Source: Betaproteobacteria bacterium (GTDB lineage: Bacteria > Pseudomonadota > Gammaproteobacteria > Burkholderiales > Casimicrobiaceae). From it: a stretch of DNA of 64,000 bases. The position numbers and the translations under genes were made by a program. Positions 33,967-46,578 of the stretch are shown piece by piece. The notes beneath the pieces are model-generated. The model was not told the DNA's origin. It did no database searches and worked only from the letters and a program-made list of their open reading frames with translations. Position 1 is the first letter of the stretch. Every line of letters starts with the position of its first letter. Location: assembly GCA_003153475.1 (NCBI GenBank), contig PLYT01000085.1, positions 16,351 through 80,350 of the forward strand, written 5' to 3'.

Positions 33967-36900
33967 CTACATACTCCTCCGATATTCCCCGCCCACCTCG
34001 AACAGCGCCTTGGTGATCTGACCGAGCGAGCACACGCGCACGGTCTTCATCAGCTCGGCGAAGACATTGCCGTTCTCGATCACGACGCGCTTCAACCGCT
34101 CAAGCGCCGCGGGCGCGGCCTTGGCGTTGTGGGCTTGAAACTCGGCCAGCCGTTTGAGCTGCGACTGCTTCTCTTCCTCGCTCGAGCGGGCCAGCTCGAT
34201 CTTCTGCGGCGGCATCGTGTCGGCGTGCGGATTGCGGAAGGTGTTGACGCCGACGATCGGATAGCTGCCGTCGTGCTTCTGGTGCTCGTAGAAAAGCGAC
34301 TCTTCCTGGATCTTGCCGCGCTGGTAGCCAGTCTCCATCGCGCCCAGCACGCCGCCGCGCTCGCTGATCGCCTCAAATTCCTTCAGCACCGCTTCCTCGA
34401 CCAGGTCGGTCAGCTCCTCGATGATGAAGCTGCCCTGGTTCGGGTTCTCGTTTTTGCCCAGGCCCCATTCGCGGTTGATGATCAGCTGGATCGCCATCGC
34501 GCGGCGCACGCTCTCCTCGGTCGGCGTAGTGATCGCCTCGTCGTAGGCGTTGGTGTGCAGTGAATTGGTATTGTCGTAGGTCGAGATCAGCGCCTGCAAT
34601 GTGGTGCGAATGTCGTTGAACGCGATTTCCTGCGCGTGCAGGCTGCGGCCGCTGGTCTGCGAATGGAACTTGAGCTTTTGCGAGCGCTCGTTGGCGCCGT
34701 AGCGCTCGCGCATCGCGACCGCCCAGATGCGACGCGCGACCCGTCCGATCACCGCGTACTCCGGGTCCATGCCGTAACTGAAAAAGAACGAGAGGTTCGG
34801 CGCGAAGTCGTCGATATGCATGCCGCGCGCCAGGTACGTCTCGACGAAAGTAAAGCCGTTCGACAGTGTGAACGCGAGCTGCGAGATCGGATTCGCTCCG
34901 GCTTCGGCGATGTGATAGCCGGAGATCGACACCGAGTAAAAATTCTTTACATCGTGCCGGACGAAGTACTCCTGGATGTCGCCCATCACCTTGAGGCTGA
35001 ACTCGGTGGAGAAGATGCAGGTGTTCTGTCCCTGGTCCTCCTTCAGGATGTCGGCCTGGACGGTGCCGCGCACGCTAGAGAGCGTCCACGCGACCATCTT
35101 GGCATGCTCGTCGTCGGTCGGCTCGCGCTTGTTGTCCTGCCGGAACTTGTCGACCTGCTGATCGACCGCCGTGTTCATGAACATCGCCAGCAGCGTCGGC
35201 GCGGGCCCATTGATCGTCATCGATACCGAATTGTTCGGCGCAGTCAGGTCGAAGCCCGAATAGAGCACTTTCATGTCGTCGAGCGTCGCGATCGAGACAC
35301 CCGAATTGCCGACCTTGCCGTAAATGTCGGGACGAAAATCCGGGTCGTTGCCGTAAAGCGTGACGGAGTCGAACGCCGTCGACAACCGCTTGGCCGGCAT
35401 GCCGTCGGCGAGCATGTGGAAGCGCCGGTTGGTCCGGAACGCGTCGCCCTCGCCCGCGAACATGCGCGTCGGATCCTCGTTCTCACGCTTGAACGCGAAC
35501 ACACCGGCGGTAAACGGAAAACTTCCGGGAACGTTCTCGCGGAGCTGCCAGCGCAGGATTTCGGCGTCGTCCTCGAAGTTCGGCAGCGCGACCTTGGGGA
35601 TATGGGTGCCCGAGAGCGAAACGGTGGTGAGCGCGGTGCGGATCTCCTTGCCGCGAATCTTCACGACGTACTCGTCGCCGGTGTACGCGGCCTTGGTCCG
35701 CGGCCACATCGCGAGGAGCTTTTGCGCGCGCGGATCGAGCTTGCCGTCGCGGTCGGCGATCAGATGGTCGAGCGCCGCAAGATCGTCCTTGCACTCGAGC
35801 GCGGCCGTGGTACGGGTCACCTTGTCCGGTGATTTCACCGCGACCGATTTGCATTCATTGGCGAGCATCTCCTTCGCGGCGCGCAGCTGCTGCCGCTCGC
35901 GAGCGATTCTCGACTGTGCCTTCGCCCACGCGTGATAGCCGCGCATCGTCTCGGCGATTTCGGCCAGGTAGCGCACGCGCTGCGGCGGCACGATGATGTT
36001 CTGTCCGGTTGAATGTCGGGACGTCGCCGCCGGCAGCTTTGCCGCACCGAGCTTGAGCCCATGGTGCGCGAGGCGCGCCGCCAGAGCCTGGTAAAGCGCG
36101 GTCACGCCGTCGTCGTTGAAGCGGGCGGCGATCGTGCCGTACACGGGCATCTGGTCGGGCGCCTGCCTGAACAACTCGCGGTTGCGCTGATACTGCTTGC
36201 GCACATCGCGCAGCGCGTCGGCCGCGCCGCGGCGGTCGAACTTGTTGATCGCGACAAAATCGGCGAAGTCGAGCATATCGATCTTTTCGAGCTGGATCGC
36301 CGCGCCGAACTCCGGCGTCATCACATACAGCGACACGTCGACCAGCGGCACGATCGCGGCATCGCCCTGACCGATACCCGAGGTCTCGATGACGATCAGG
36401 TCGAACCCGGCCACCTTGCACGCGGCGATCGCGTCGGGCAAAGCCTGCGATACCTCGGACCCGGCTTCCCGGGTCGCCATCGAGCGCATGTAGATATTCG
36501 GGTGCTGGATCGCGTTCATGCGAATGCGATCGCCGAGCAGCGCGCCGCCGGATTTGCGCCGCGACGGATCGATCGAGATGATCGCTATCTTGAGCCGGTC
36601 CTCCTGATCGAGCCGGAAGCGCCGGATCAGCTCGTCAGTGAGCGACGACTTGCCTGCGCCACCGGTTCCGGTGATGCCGAGCGCGGGTGCCTTGGTCGCT
36701 TCGGCCGCGCGTAGCATTTCGTCGCGCAGTTTCGCCGGAACGCTGCCCGCCTCGAACCCGGTGATCAGGCGCGCCAGGGCATTGCGGTCGCCTGCTTTCA
36801 GCGCGGCCAGATCCTTCGGCAAATCCTGCGCGAGATAGGCGTCGCAGGCGGCGACGATCTCGTTGATCATGCCCTGCAGTCCCAGGCGCTGGCCGTCCTC

Positions 36901-37290
36901 CGGGGTGAAGATGCGGGTGACGCCGTAGGCGTGCAGCTCGTCGATCTCGGCGGGCACGATGACGCCCCCGCCGCCGCCGAACACCTTGATGTGCGCGCCG
37001 CCGCGCTCGCGCAACAGGTCGAGCATGTATTTGAAGAACTCGACGTGCCCGCCCTGGTAGGACGAGATGGCGATGCCGTGCGCATCTTCCTGCAACGCGC
37101 AGGTGACGATGTCGTCGACCGACCGGTTATGGCCGAGGTGGATCACTTCGCAGCCCGAAGCCTGCAGAATGCGCCGCATGATGTTGATCGACGCATCGTG
37201 GCCGTCGAACAGGCTCGCCGCGGTGACGAAGCGGATCTTGTGTGCGGGCTTGTAGACCAGCGGCTTTTTGGCGATGGCGAGGTCGTTCAT
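33967..37290 (-). CDS. icmF: fused isobutyryl-CoA mutase (IcmF)
   Basis: Adenosylcobalamin enzyme that interconverts isobutyryl-CoA and n-butyryl-CoA (and related acyl-CoAs), with its own G-protein chaperone in the same chain. The 1107 residues show, in order, the B12-binding domain with base-off motif [10 protein letters not shown] (about 28-37), a MeaB-like GTPase with P-loop [12 protein letters not shown] (about 207-218) and NKFD, and the mutase large domain with [24 protein letters not shown]. That order is the diagnostic IcmF fusion. ATG 37290 is used; GTG 37293 is possible. A -10 box and a perfect palindrome lie about 130 bases upstream. No mutase partner or ketothiolase gene is adjacent. 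Confidence 0.93.
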   Translation of the reverse strand: MNDLAIAKKPLVYKPAHKIRFVTAASLFDGHDASINIMRRILQASGCEVIHLGHNRSVDDIVTCALQEDAHGIAISSYQGGHVEFFKYMLDLLRERGGAHIKVFGGGGGVIVPAEIDELHAYGVTRIFTPEDGQRLGLQGMINEIVAACDAYLAQDLPKDLAALKAGDRNALARLITGFEAGSVPAKLRDEMLRAAEATKAPALGITGTGGAGKSSLTDELIRRFRLDQEDRLKIAIISIDPSRRKSGGALLGDRIRMNAIQHPNIYMRSMATREAGSEVSQALPDAIAACKVAGFDLIVIETSGIGQGDAAIVPLVDVSLYVMTPEFGAAIQLEKIDMLDFADFVAINKFDRRGAADALRDVRKQYQRNRELFRQAPDQMPVYGTIAARFNDDGVTALYQALAARLAHHGLKLGAAKLPAATSRHSTGQNIIVPPQRVRYLAEIAETMRGYHAWAKAQSRIARERQQLRAAKEMLANECKSVAVKSPDKVTRTTAALECKDDLAALDHLIADRDGKLDPRAQKLLAMWPRTKAAYTGDEYVVKIRGKEIRTALTTVSLSGTHIPKVALPNFEDDAEILRWQLRENVPGSFPFTAGVFAFKRENEDPTRMFAGEGDAFRTNRRFHMLADGMPAKRLSTAFDSVTLYGNDPDFRPDIYGKVGNSGVSIATLDDMKVLYSGFDLTAPNNSVSMTINGPAPTLLAMFMNTAVDQQVDKFRQDNKREPTDDEHAKMVAWTLSSVRGTVQADILKEDQGQNTCIFSTEFSLKVMGDIQEYFVRHDVKNFYSVSISGYHIAEAGANPISQLAFTLSNGFTFVETYLARGMHIDDFAPNLSFFFSYGMDPEYAVIGRVARRIWAVAMRERYGANERSQKLKFHSQTSGRSLHAQEIAFNDIRTTLQALISTYDNTNSLHTNAYDEAITTPTEESVRRAMAIQLIINREWGLGKNENPNQGSFIIEELTDLVEEAVLKEFEAISERGGVLGAMETGYQRGKIQEESLFYEHQKHDGSYPIVGVNTFRNPHADTMPPQKIELARSSEEEKQSQLKRLAEFQAHNAKAAPAALERLKRVVIENGNVFAELMKTVRVCSLGQITKALFEVGGEYRRSM

Positions 37291-37419
37291 CACGGTTCCG
37301 GCGGTTGACCCGGCTTTGGTCAGAGGTGCCAGGCAGGCAGCTAAAGCCGGGCCGGAAATCCTGCCGCTCCCGGCCAGGGCGTCGTCGAAGAGCTTACTCC
37401 CGAGCCTCTGCCACCGACA

Positions 37420-37446
37420 TTATATTCCGTTTACGTAAACGGCAAG
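37420..37446 (-). promoter_or_regulatory. likely icmF promoter
   Basis: On the minus strand a perfect TATAAT (-10, 37425-37420) is preceded, 15 bases upstream, by TTGCCG (37446-37441) as a weak -35. The 5' untranslated leader to ATG 37290 would be about 120 bases. The short spacer fully overlaps the palindrome at 37428-37443, a layout suited to repression or to activator-driven distortion. Confidence 0.6.
37428..37443. promoter_or_regulatory. perfect 16-bp palindrome, probable operator
   Basis: CCGTTTACGTAAACGG is a perfect inverted repeat with no spacer. It occupies the interval between the -35 and -10 elements of the icmF promoter and lies 148 bases before the start of the M16 peptidase gene on the other strand. 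Palindromes of this size and AT-rich core are typical targets of TetR- or MerR-type regulators of acyl-CoA metabolism; which regulator is not known from this window. Confidence 0.7.
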
Positions 37447-37591
37447 ATGCTTGGCGGCGGTCGTTGGGGAACGTCGCGTGGAGGCGGCGGTCCTAGCAGC
37501 GGCTCACGACGGCCGGTTGCGCCAAACCGGATTCCACCGATTCTGTCGTCGCTATACTCGATCCCCCGCGCTCCGCCCAAAGGAATCGCCC

Positions 37592-40333
37592 ATGTCCTCG
37601 CTGTCACGCTCGCCGGGCCGCAACCTGCTCGCGACGGTTGCGCTGCTCTTCGTCGCGAGTGCCAATGCCGCGATTCCGACCGGCGTCACCCCGGGCGCCA
37701 CGGTCGAAGGCATCAGCGAGTACACGCTGGCCAACGGCCTCAAGGTGCTGCTTTTTCCCGACGCCAGCCAGCCCAAGGTCACCGTCAACATTACTTATCT
37801 CGTCGGCTCGCGGATGGAAAACTACGGCGAGACCGGGATGGCGCACCTGCTCGAGCACATGGTCTTCAAGGGCACGAAGACGCGCGGCAACCTGATGGCC
37901 GCGCTCGGACAGCGCGGCATGGCGTTCAACGGGTCGACCTGGTACGACCGCACCAACTACTTCGAGACTTTTCCCGCGTCCGACGAAAACCTCGACTGGG
38001 CGCTCGGCATGGAAGCCGACCGCATGGTCAACTCGACCGTATTGCGCAAGGACCTCGACAGCGAGATGACCGTCGTGCGCAACGAAATGGAGCGCAACGA
38101 GAACAGTCCGGTGCGCATGCTGATCCAGCGCACGACCGCGGCCGGGTTCGACTGGCACAACTACGGCAAGGACACAATCGGCGCGCGCACCGACGTCGAG
38201 CGCGTCGACATCGGCCGCCTCCAGGCCTTCTATCACCTCTACTATCAGCCCGACAACGCGGTGCTGATTATCGCCGGCGCGTTCGATCCGGACCGCGCGC
38301 TCACACTGGTCGCGAAATACTTCGGCCCTTTGCCGAAGCCGGCGCGCATGCTGCCCAAGCTTTACACCGACGAACCGGTGCAGGATGGCTCTCGCGAGGT
38401 CACGCTGCGCCGCGTCGGCAACACGCAGTGGCTGTCCGCGATGTATCACACGGTTCCCGGCGCGCATCCTGACGCGGTGGCGATTTCCGCTGCCGTCGAC
38501 GCGATGACCGTAAGTCCCGGCGGACGCCTGTACAAGGCCCTGGTCGAGACCAGGAAGGCCGCGGCCGTCGATGACTTCGTCTACACAGGCTACGACCCCG
38601 GCTTCGCGATGTTCCTCGCGCAAGTGCCCGAGAACGAGTCGCTCGACACTGCGCGCACGACGATGCTGCAGACGATCGAGGACGTGGCGCAGCAGCCGTT
38701 CAGCCCGTCGGAAATCGACCGGGTCCGGGCCAAGGCGCTGAAGGCGATCGATGACACGATCAACGATCCGCAACGGCTGGGGATCGCGCTCTCGGGATCG
38801 ATCGCCACGGGCGACTGGCGGCTGTTCTTCCTGCAGCGCGACCGCTGGCGCGCGCTGACGCCGGCCGACGTCGATCGCGTCGCCCGCGACTATTTCAAGC
38901 CGGCCAACCGGACGGTCGGCGAATTCATTCCCGACGCCAGGCCGGACCGTGCGCCGACGCCGCCGACGGTCGATATCGCCGCGATGGTCAACGCGTACAA
39001 GGGCGATCCGGCGATCGCCGCGGGTGAGACTTTCGACGCGACGCCGGCCAATCTCGACGCGCGCGCCGAGCGCTACACGCTCGCCGACGGCATGAAGGTC
39101 GCGCTGCTGCCGAAAAAGACCCGCGGCGGCACCGTGCACTTCTATTTGTCGATGCACTACGGCGACGAAGCGTCGATCAAGGGCCGCGAGGGCGAGGCGC
39201 GCCTCACCGGCGACATGCTGATGCGCGGCACGTCGCAGCACAGCCGCCAGGAGATCGAGGACACGCTCGACCGGCTGCGCGCAAGCCTGTCGATCAGCGG
39301 CGCGCAGACCGCGCTGACTGCGCGCGGACAGACGCTGCGCCCCAATCTCGCGCCGACGCTGGACCTGCTGGCCGAGATCCTGCAGCACCCGTCGTTCCCC
39401 GCCGCGGAGCTCGAAACGCTCAAGCGCGCACAGACCGCCGGCGTCGAGCAGGAGCGCTCGGACCCGCGCGCGATCGCCGTCCGGGCGCTGGCGCGCTACG
39501 ACAATCCGTATCCGAAGGGTGACGATCGCTACGAGCCGACGTTCGACGAGGAGATCGCCGAGATCAAGGCGCCGAACGTCGACCGCCTGCAGGATTTTCA
39601 CCGCAGCTTCTACGGCGCGAGCGCGGCCGAAATCAGCGTCGTCGGCGATTTCGACGTCCCCGCCGTCAGGGCGCAGTTGCAACGACTGTTCGGCGCATGG
39701 ATGGCGCCCAGCCGCTATGCACGCGTCCCGGATCCGCTGGTGACCAAGCGGGCGGCGGCGATGCCGATCGAGACTCCCGACAAGGCGAACGCTTTCCTGA
39801 TCGGCCAGACGGCATTCGCATTGAGCGACACCGATCCTGACTATCCGGCGCTGATGCTAGCCAACTACATGCTGGGCGGCTCGACCAACTCGCGGCTGTG
39901 GAATCGCATCCGGCAGAAGGAAGGATTGAGCTACGGCATCAGCAGCTCGATGCATGCGAGCAGCTGGGAACCCAACACGGAGATCTCGATCTCGGCGATT
40001 TTCGCGCCGGAGAATCTCGAGCGCCTGCGTCGCGGCGTGCAGGACGAAATCGAACGCGCGCAACGCGAGGGTTTCAGCGCCGACGAGGTTGCCGAGGCCA
40101 AGCGCGCGCTGCTACAGCAACGCCGGCTCGCGCGCAGCCAGGATGCCACACTTGCCTCGGCGCTCAACGAGCAATCGTTTGTCGGCCGCACCTTCGCCTA
40201 CTCGGCCAAGCTCGACGTCGCGCTCGAAAGTCTCGACGCGCCGGCGGTCAACGCGGCGCTGCGCAAGTACCTGAAGCCGGACGCCTTCGCCAGCGTCTTT
40301 GCAGGAGATTTCGCCAAACTGAAAAAACCCTGA
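37592..40333 (+). CDS. two-domain M16 family zinc peptidase, secreted
   Basis: Periplasmic pitrilysin-type peptidase of 913 residues with two homologous halves. A signal peptide (LLATVALLFVASANAA) leads to the active N-terminal half with the inverted zinc motif H85-L-L-E88-H89 (GMAHLLEHMVFKG). The second half (from about 480) has the same fold (YTLADGMKVALLPKKTRGG) but shows EGEARLTGDMLMRGT where the zinc site would be, so it is a non-catalytic partner domain, as usual in fused M16 proteins. ATG 37592 follows AAAGGA by 7 bases. It is divergent from icmF across a 300-base region holding the icmF promoter and operator; the rest of that region shows nothing else I can name. Confidence 0.92.
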   Translation: MSSLSRSPGRNLLATVALLFVASANAAIPTGVTPGATVEGISEYTLANGLKVLLFPDASQPKVTVNITYLVGSRMENYGETGMAHLLEHMVFKGTKTRGNLMAALGQRGMAFNGSTWYDRTNYFETFPASDENLDWALGMEADRMVNSTVLRKDLDSEMTVVRNEMERNENSPVRMLIQRTTAAGFDWHNYGKDTIGARTDVERVDIGRLQAFYHLYYQPDNAVLIIAGAFDPDRALTLVAKYFGPLPKPARMLPKLYTDEPVQDGSREVTLRRVGNTQWLSAMYHTVPGAHPDAVAISAAVDAMTVSPGGRLYKALVETRKAAAVDDFVYTGYDPGFAMFLAQVPENESLDTARTTMLQTIEDVAQQPFSPSEIDRVRAKALKAIDDTINDPQRLGIALSGSIATGDWRLFFLQRDRWRALTPADVDRVARDYFKPANRTVGEFIPDARPDRAPTPPTVDIAAMVNAYKGDPAIAAGETFDATPANLDARAERYTLADGMKVALLPKKTRGGTVHFYLSMHYGDEASIKGREGEARLTGDMLMRGTSQHSRQEIEDTLDRLRASLSISGAQTALTARGQTLRPNLAPTLDLLAEILQHPSFPAAELETLKRAQTAGVEQERSDPRAIAVRALARYDNPYPKGDDRYEPTFDEEIAEIKAPNVDRLQDFHRSFYGASAAEISVVGDFDVPAVRAQLQRLFGAWMAPSRYARVPDPLVTKRAAAMPIETPDKANAFLIGQTAFALSDTDPDYPALMLANYMLGGSTNSRLWNRIRQKEGLSYGISSSMHASSWEPNTEISISAIFAPENLERLRRGVQDEIERAQREGFSADEVAEAKRALLQQRRLARSQDATLASALNEQSFVGRTFAYSAKLDVALESLDAPAVNAALRKYLKPDAFASVFAGDFAKLKKP

Positions 40334-40415
40334 AGCGACTGCCCAAAACCTTGCCAAACGCGGTTATCGCTGGCAGGATGCCGCTCGCAGCGGTTCGACA
40401 AAAAAACCAAGGGAG

Positions 40416-40700
40416 ATGTCGATGGTCGCGCATGGACAGGTTGCAAGGTTTGCCGCAAGTTTAGTGGGGATCGCTTTCTGGTTCGGTCTCGCTGGCGCGG
40501 CGAGCGCCACGATTTTCGTGCCGCCGAATAACACGGTGGGACACGTTTTCACGACCAACGCGAACGATGCGTGGAGCGCTAGCCGCGGCGTCGTCTTTCA
40601 TGTCGACGCGACACAGACGCTCAGCTCCATCGGTCTTTACCAGGATCTGACCGGAGTTACCGTCGCTGCCGGCGCGCTGATTCGCTTTCGCCGCGGCTGA
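40416..40700 (+). CDS. truncated secreted protein of PEP-CTERM-like type, 94 aa
   Basis: A signal peptide (VGIAFWFGLAGAASATIF) precedes about 60 residues ending abruptly at LIRFRRG, with the stop only 10 bases from the 3' end of the neighbouring minus-strand gene. The mature segment (SRGVVFHVDATQTLSSIGLY) resembles the first strands of PEP-CTERM-type secreted proteins, which normally run past 180 residues and end in a sorting signal; none is present. GGGAG lies directly before the ATG. It is probably the surviving 5' end of a longer gene; a functional short protein cannot be excluded. Confidence 0.5.
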   Translation: MSMVAHGQVARFAASLVGIAFWFGLAGAASATIFVPPNNTVGHVFTTNANDAWSASRGVVFHVDATQTLSSIGLYQDLTGVTVAAGALIRFRRG

Positions 40701-40709
40701 CTTTCGCGC

Positions 40710-41504
40710 CTACCAGGCGCCGACCAGCGGCTGCAGCGCGCCGGCGATGCCGCGCGCGCAGCCCAGCACCGGGGCAGGCTCCCCCCAGTGTTCCGGTCCG
40801 GGGAACGGCGACACGTAGCCACCGGCTTCCTCGACCAGCAGCAGGCCGGCGAGCGCATCCCAGGCATTAAGCGACAACTCGACAAAGCCGTCGAGGCGTC
40901 CGGCGGCAACGTGCGCGAGCTGCAGCGCCCCCGAGCCCAGGTTTCGCGTCGCCACGCCGGCATCCATCAACGCGTGCCGTAGTGCCAGGTGCCGCGGCTC
41001 GGGGAAGCGGTCGTGGTGCCCGATTGCGATCAGCGCTTCCTTTAGCGTCGCGCATTCGCTGACCGCGATCCGCCCCTGCTCTCCGGCGTGCCGCCGCCAG
41101 GCGCCGTCGCCGCGACGCGCGTGGAACATCTCGTCGTGCTCGGGATCGTAGACGACGCCCAACTCGGTCTTCCCCGCCTCGGCGTACGCAATCGAGACGC
41201 AGTAGTAGCGCAAGCCTCGCAGGAAATTGTGCGTGCCGTCGATCGGATCGACGACCCAGATGTGTTCGGGTGAGCCGCGAAAAGAAGCCGCCGATTCCTC
41301 GCCGAGAAAGGCATCGCCCGGAAATGCCGCCGCGAGCTTGCTGGCGATGAAGTCCTCGATCGCGCGGTCGGCGCGGCTGACGAAGTTCTGCGCGCCTTTG
41401 TTCTCGACGATCAGCGAATCGCGCTTGGCGAAGAGGTCCCGTGCGAGCTCGCCGGCCTTCAGCGCAACCTGCTGCGCGGCGGAATAGCGGGCGGTCAACG
41501 GCAT
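40710..41504 (-). CDS. inositol monophosphatase family protein (SuhB-like)
   Basis: Mg2+-dependent phosphatase of 264 residues. Metal-site motifs are GEES (motif with the Glu of LGEESAAS), WVVDPIDGTHNFLRG, and the C-terminal AWDALAGLLLVEEAGGYVS. Substrates of the family include inositol-1-phosphate, histidinol phosphate and other sugar phosphates. ATG 41504 is preceded by AAAGGAC at a good distance; a longer frame upstream has no similarity. It is divergent, with about 220 bases between, from an inositol catabolic operon, which favours inositol phosphate as substrate and suggests shared control (inference). Confidence 0.9.
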   Translation of the reverse strand: MPLTARYSAAQQVALKAGELARDLFAKRDSLIVENKGAQNFVSRADRAIEDFIASKLAAAFPGDAFLGEESAASFRGSPEHIWVVDPIDGTHNFLRGLRYYCVSIAYAEAGKTELGVVYDPEHDEMFHARRGDGAWRRHAGEQGRIAVSECATLKEALIAIGHHDRFPEPRHLALRHALMDAGVATRNLGSGALQLAHVAAGRLDGFVELSLNAWDALAGLLLVEEAGGYVSPFPGPEHWGEPAPVLGCARGIAGALQPLVGAW

Positions 41505-41721
41505 GATGACGTCCTTTGTCGGCGCGCGGGCGTTCGCGACATGCACCGGATCAGCGAAAAGCTCAAGGTTTCGACCGGCGCGGGGTCGTTCCGTTCGTGC
41601 CGACGCGCGACGCACGATGCACACGATATGCCAAACTGCTTGGCGACGAAACTTGAATTGCCCCCACGGATACGCGACAATCGCCGTCCGCTTCTTTCGC
41701 ACCACGAGCGGCATAGTTCCG

Positions 41722-43701
41722 ATGCGAAACGCCACGCCTTTCGCCGCCGGCCGGCGGTTCGACGTCATCTGCCTCGGGCGGTTCGCGGTCGATTTCTATG
41801 CGCAGCAGATCGGCGCCCGGCTCGAGGACGTCACCAGCTTCGCCAAGTACCTCGGCGGCTCGTCGGCGAACACGGCTTTCGGCTGCGCGCGCCTGGGCCT
41901 CAACGCCGCGCTGATCTCGCGCGTCGGCGACGACGCCCTCGGGCGCTTCCTGGTAGAGACCATCGCTCGCGAAGGCTGCGACGTCAGCCACGTCGGTGTC
42001 GACCCATCGCGCCTGACCGGCGCGGTCGTCCTCGGTATCGAAGACAAGGATACGTTCCCGCTGATCTTCCTGCGCGAGAACTGCGCCGACATGGCGATCG
42101 CAGAAAGCGACGTCGACGAAGCCTTCATCGCCCAGAGCAAGGCGCTGCTGATCACCGGCACGCATTTCTCGACCGCGCACGTCGATCGCATCAGCAAGCT
42201 CGCGCTCGATCGCGCCCGGAAAAACGACGTGCGCACGATCCTCGACATCGATTATCGCCCGGTGCTGTGGGGACTGACCGCGCGCGGCGACGGCGCCACC
42301 CGTTACGTCCGCTCCGACACAGTGACCGCGCATTTGCAAGGGATCCTGCCGAGGATCGATCTCGTCGTCGGCACGATCGAGGAGTTCAATATTGCCGGCG
42401 GCAGCACCGACATCATCGAGTCGCTGGCCGCCGTGCGCCAGGTCACCCCCGCCGTGTTGCTTGTCAAGCGCGGGCCTCTCGGCTGCGCGGTGATCGACGG
42501 CCCGATACCGCGCTCGCTCGATGCAGCGTTCAACGGGCGCGGCGTCGACGTCGAGGTGCTCAACGTCCTGGGCGCAGGCGATGCGTTCTCGGCGGGATTC
42601 CTGTCGGGTTGGGCCCGCGGCGAGGACTACGATGCCTGCTGCCGCTACGCCAACGCCTGTGGCGCGCTGGTCGTCTCGCGCCATGGCTGCGCGCCGGCGA
42701 TGCCGACGCGTGTCGAGCTCGATTATTTTCTGGCCAATGCCGCGCAAATTCCGCGCCCCGATCAGGATGCGAAGCTGACCCGGCTGCATCGGGTCACCGC
42801 GCCGCGCCCGGTGCGCGATCCGGTTTTCGCGTTCGCGTTCGATCATCGCAACCAGTTCTTCGACCTGGCGCAACAGGCCGGCGCCGGCGAAGCGAGGCTC
42901 CCAAAGCTCAAAAGACTTTTCGTCGAAGCCGTCGCACAGACCGAATCCTCGTTGGGACTCGCCGGCGTCATCGGCATGCTCTGCGACGATCGCTACGGAC
43001 AGGATGCGCTGAACGCCGCGACCGGACGCGGCTGGTGGATAGGCAGGCCGGTCGAGCTGCCGGGCTCGAACCCGCTGGTGTTCGATCGTGGCCGGTCGAT
43101 CGGAACGAGTCTCATCGCGTGGCCGCAGGAGCACGTCGTCAAGTGCCTGGTCAGGTTCCATCCCGACGATGACGTCGACAGCCGTCTCGAGCAGGAAGCG
43201 CAGATTCGCGCGTTGTACGACGCGGTGCAGTCGAGCGGCCACGAGCTGCTGCTCGAGATCATTCCGCCGCGCGAGCTGCCGCGGGCTGTCGATACCGTTT
43301 ATCGCGCGATCCAGCGCCTGTACAACCTGAACATCTTTCCGGAATGGTGGAAGCTCGAGCCGATCGCTGCCGCCGAATGGGCTGCGATCGATGCGCTGAT
43401 CGAAGAGCGCGATCCATATTGCCGCGGTGTGCTGCTGCTCGGACAAGCCGCCGACGCCGGCGCACTCGCCGCCGGTTTCGACGAAGCGCGGTCGAGCCGG
43501 ACCTGCCGCGGCTTCGCAGTCGGACGCACAATCTTTCACGAGCCCAGCCGCCAGTGGCTGTCAGGCGACATCGACGACGCGGCGCTGGTGGGTGCCGTGC
43601 GCGCGAATTTCGAGGCGCTGATCCGTGCATGGCGCAAGGCGCGCGGGGAAACCGCCGCCAAACGCGGCGCGGTCGCCGGTATCCGGGAAGCAGCGGCATG
43701 A
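41722..43701 (+). CDS. iolC: 5-dehydro-2-deoxygluconokinase fused to DUF2090 (IolC-IolJ type)
   Basis: Bifunctional protein of 659 residues in inositol breakdown. Residues about 10-345 are a PfkB/ribokinase-type kinase: FDVICLGRFAVDFYAQQIGA, YLGGSSANTAFGCARLG, LVGTIEEFNIAG and the anion-hole/catalytic-base motif NVLGAGDAFSAGF. Residues about 355-640 are a DUF2090 domain (FAFAFDHRNQFFDLA, IGMLCDDRYGQDAL, EIIPPRELP), the aldolase-like part that in fused proteins is thought to cleave the phosphorylated product to malonate semialdehyde and dihydroxyacetone phosphate. It is the first gene of the iol operon, and its stop overlaps a short coupled frame that leads into iolD. Confidence 0.92.
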   Translation: MRNATPFAAGRRFDVICLGRFAVDFYAQQIGARLEDVTSFAKYLGGSSANTAFGCARLGLNAALISRVGDDALGRFLVETIAREGCDVSHVGVDPSRLTGAVVLGIEDKDTFPLIFLRENCADMAIAESDVDEAFIAQSKALLITGTHFSTAHVDRISKLALDRARKNDVRTILDIDYRPVLWGLTARGDGATRYVRSDTVTAHLQGILPRIDLVVGTIEEFNIAGGSTDIIESLAAVRQVTPAVLLVKRGPLGCAVIDGPIPRSLDAAFNGRGVDVEVLNVLGAGDAFSAGFLSGWARGEDYDACCRYANACGALVVSRHGCAPAMPTRVELDYFLANAAQIPRPDQDAKLTRLHRVTAPRPVRDPVFAFAFDHRNQFFDLAQQAGAGEARLPKLKRLFVEAVAQTESSLGLAGVIGMLCDDRYGQDALNAATGRGWWIGRPVELPGSNPLVFDRGRSIGTSLIAWPQEHVVKCLVRFHPDDDVDSRLEQEAQIRALYDAVQSSGHELLLEIIPPRELPRAVDTVYRAIQRLYNLNIFPEWWKLEPIAAAEWAAIDALIEERDPYCRGVLLLGQAADAGALAAGFDEARSSRTCRGFAVGRTIFHEPSRQWLSGDIDDAALVGAVRANFEALIRAWRKARGETAAKRGAVAGIREAAA

Positions 43702-43804
43702 GCCGCCGAGCAGGGGCCCCGCGCAGCGGCGATGCGACCGGCGAGCGCCGCAGGCGGCCGACACGCCATCGCATGACTGCGGATGCGATCGAAGAGGCCG
43801 CGGC

Positions 43805-43808
<4 letters not shown>
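43698..43808 (+). CDS. possible 36-aa coupling peptide between iolC and iolD
   Basis: ATG at 43698 overlaps the iolC stop as ATGA, and the frame ends with TGA at 43806-43808, which overlaps the GTG of iolD as GTGA. The product (begins MSRRAGAPRSGDATGERRRR, ends IEEAAA) is arginine-rich and unlike anything I know. The double overlap would let ribosomes run from iolC to iolD without a gap. It may equally be an accidental open frame in a 103-base spacer of high GC content. Confidence 0.3.
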
Positions 43809-45654
<1,846 letters not shown>

Positions 45655-45658
<4 letters not shown>

Positions 45659-46578
45659 GCGAAGCGTTCAAAGTGAAAATAGGCATCAACCCGATCTCGT
45701 GGAGCAACGACGATCTGCCCTCGCTCGGCGGCGAGACGCCGCTCGAGGTGGCGCTGGCCGAAGGCAAGGCGATCGGCTACGAAGGCTTCGAGCTCGGCAA
45801 CAAGTTTCCGCGCGAATCGAAGGCGCTGGCCGCGGTGCTGGCGGCGCATGGGCTGGAGCTCGTGTCCGGCTGGTACTCGGGCCGGCTCGCGCGCCGCTCG
45901 GTGGCGGACGAAATCGCCGCGGTCGCGCCGCATCTTAAGCTGCTGGCCGACAACGGCGCGGCGGTGATGGTCTACGGCGAAGTCGCCGACAGCATCCAGG
46001 GCGCGCCGCAGCCGCTATACAAGCGGCCGCGCTTCGTCGACGAGCTCGCCTGGCGCGAGTATGCCGACCGCTTGAACGCATTCGCGCGGCATACGCTCGC
46101 GCACGGCGTGCGGCTCGCGTATCACCATCACATGGGCGCCTATGTCCAGTCGCCATCCGACGTCGACCGGCTGATGGCGCTGACCGGCGATGAAGTGGGT
46201 CTGTTGTTCGACAGCGGCCACATGACCTTTGCCGGCGGTGATGCGGTCGTGATGCTGGCGCGGCATGTCCGGCGCGTCTGCCACGTGCACTGCAAGGACG
46301 TGCGGCCGCGCGTGCTGGCGATGGCGTGGAATCGCAACTGGAGCTTTCTCGAGGCGGTCATCAACGGTGCCTTCACCGTACCCGGCGACGGTGCGGTCGA
46401 TTTCGCCGCCTTGCTCGCGCTGCTGAAAAAAAACGGCTACCGGGGCTGGCTGGTCGTCGAAGCCGAGCAGGATCCGAGCGTTGCACCGAGCTATCGCTAC
46501 GCCGGGCTCGGTTACCGCCATTTGCGCGACCTCGTCGCGCGTGTCGGCGATGGACTACCGCGTGCGGAGGCCGCATGA
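45655..46578 (+). CDS. iolE: myo-inosose-2 dehydratase
   Basis: Xylose-isomerase-like TIM-barrel enzyme of 307 residues that dehydrates scyllo-inosose, the step after inositol dehydrogenase. Characteristic blocks are GINPISWSNDDLPSLGGETP at the N-terminus, GYEGFELGNKFPR, LAYHHHMGAYVQS, LLFDSGHMTFAGGD and HCKDVRPRVL, which contain the metal-binding His, Glu and Asp residues. It is coupled to iolD in front and iolB behind by ATGA overlaps. Length and motifs are fully standard. Confidence 0.94.
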
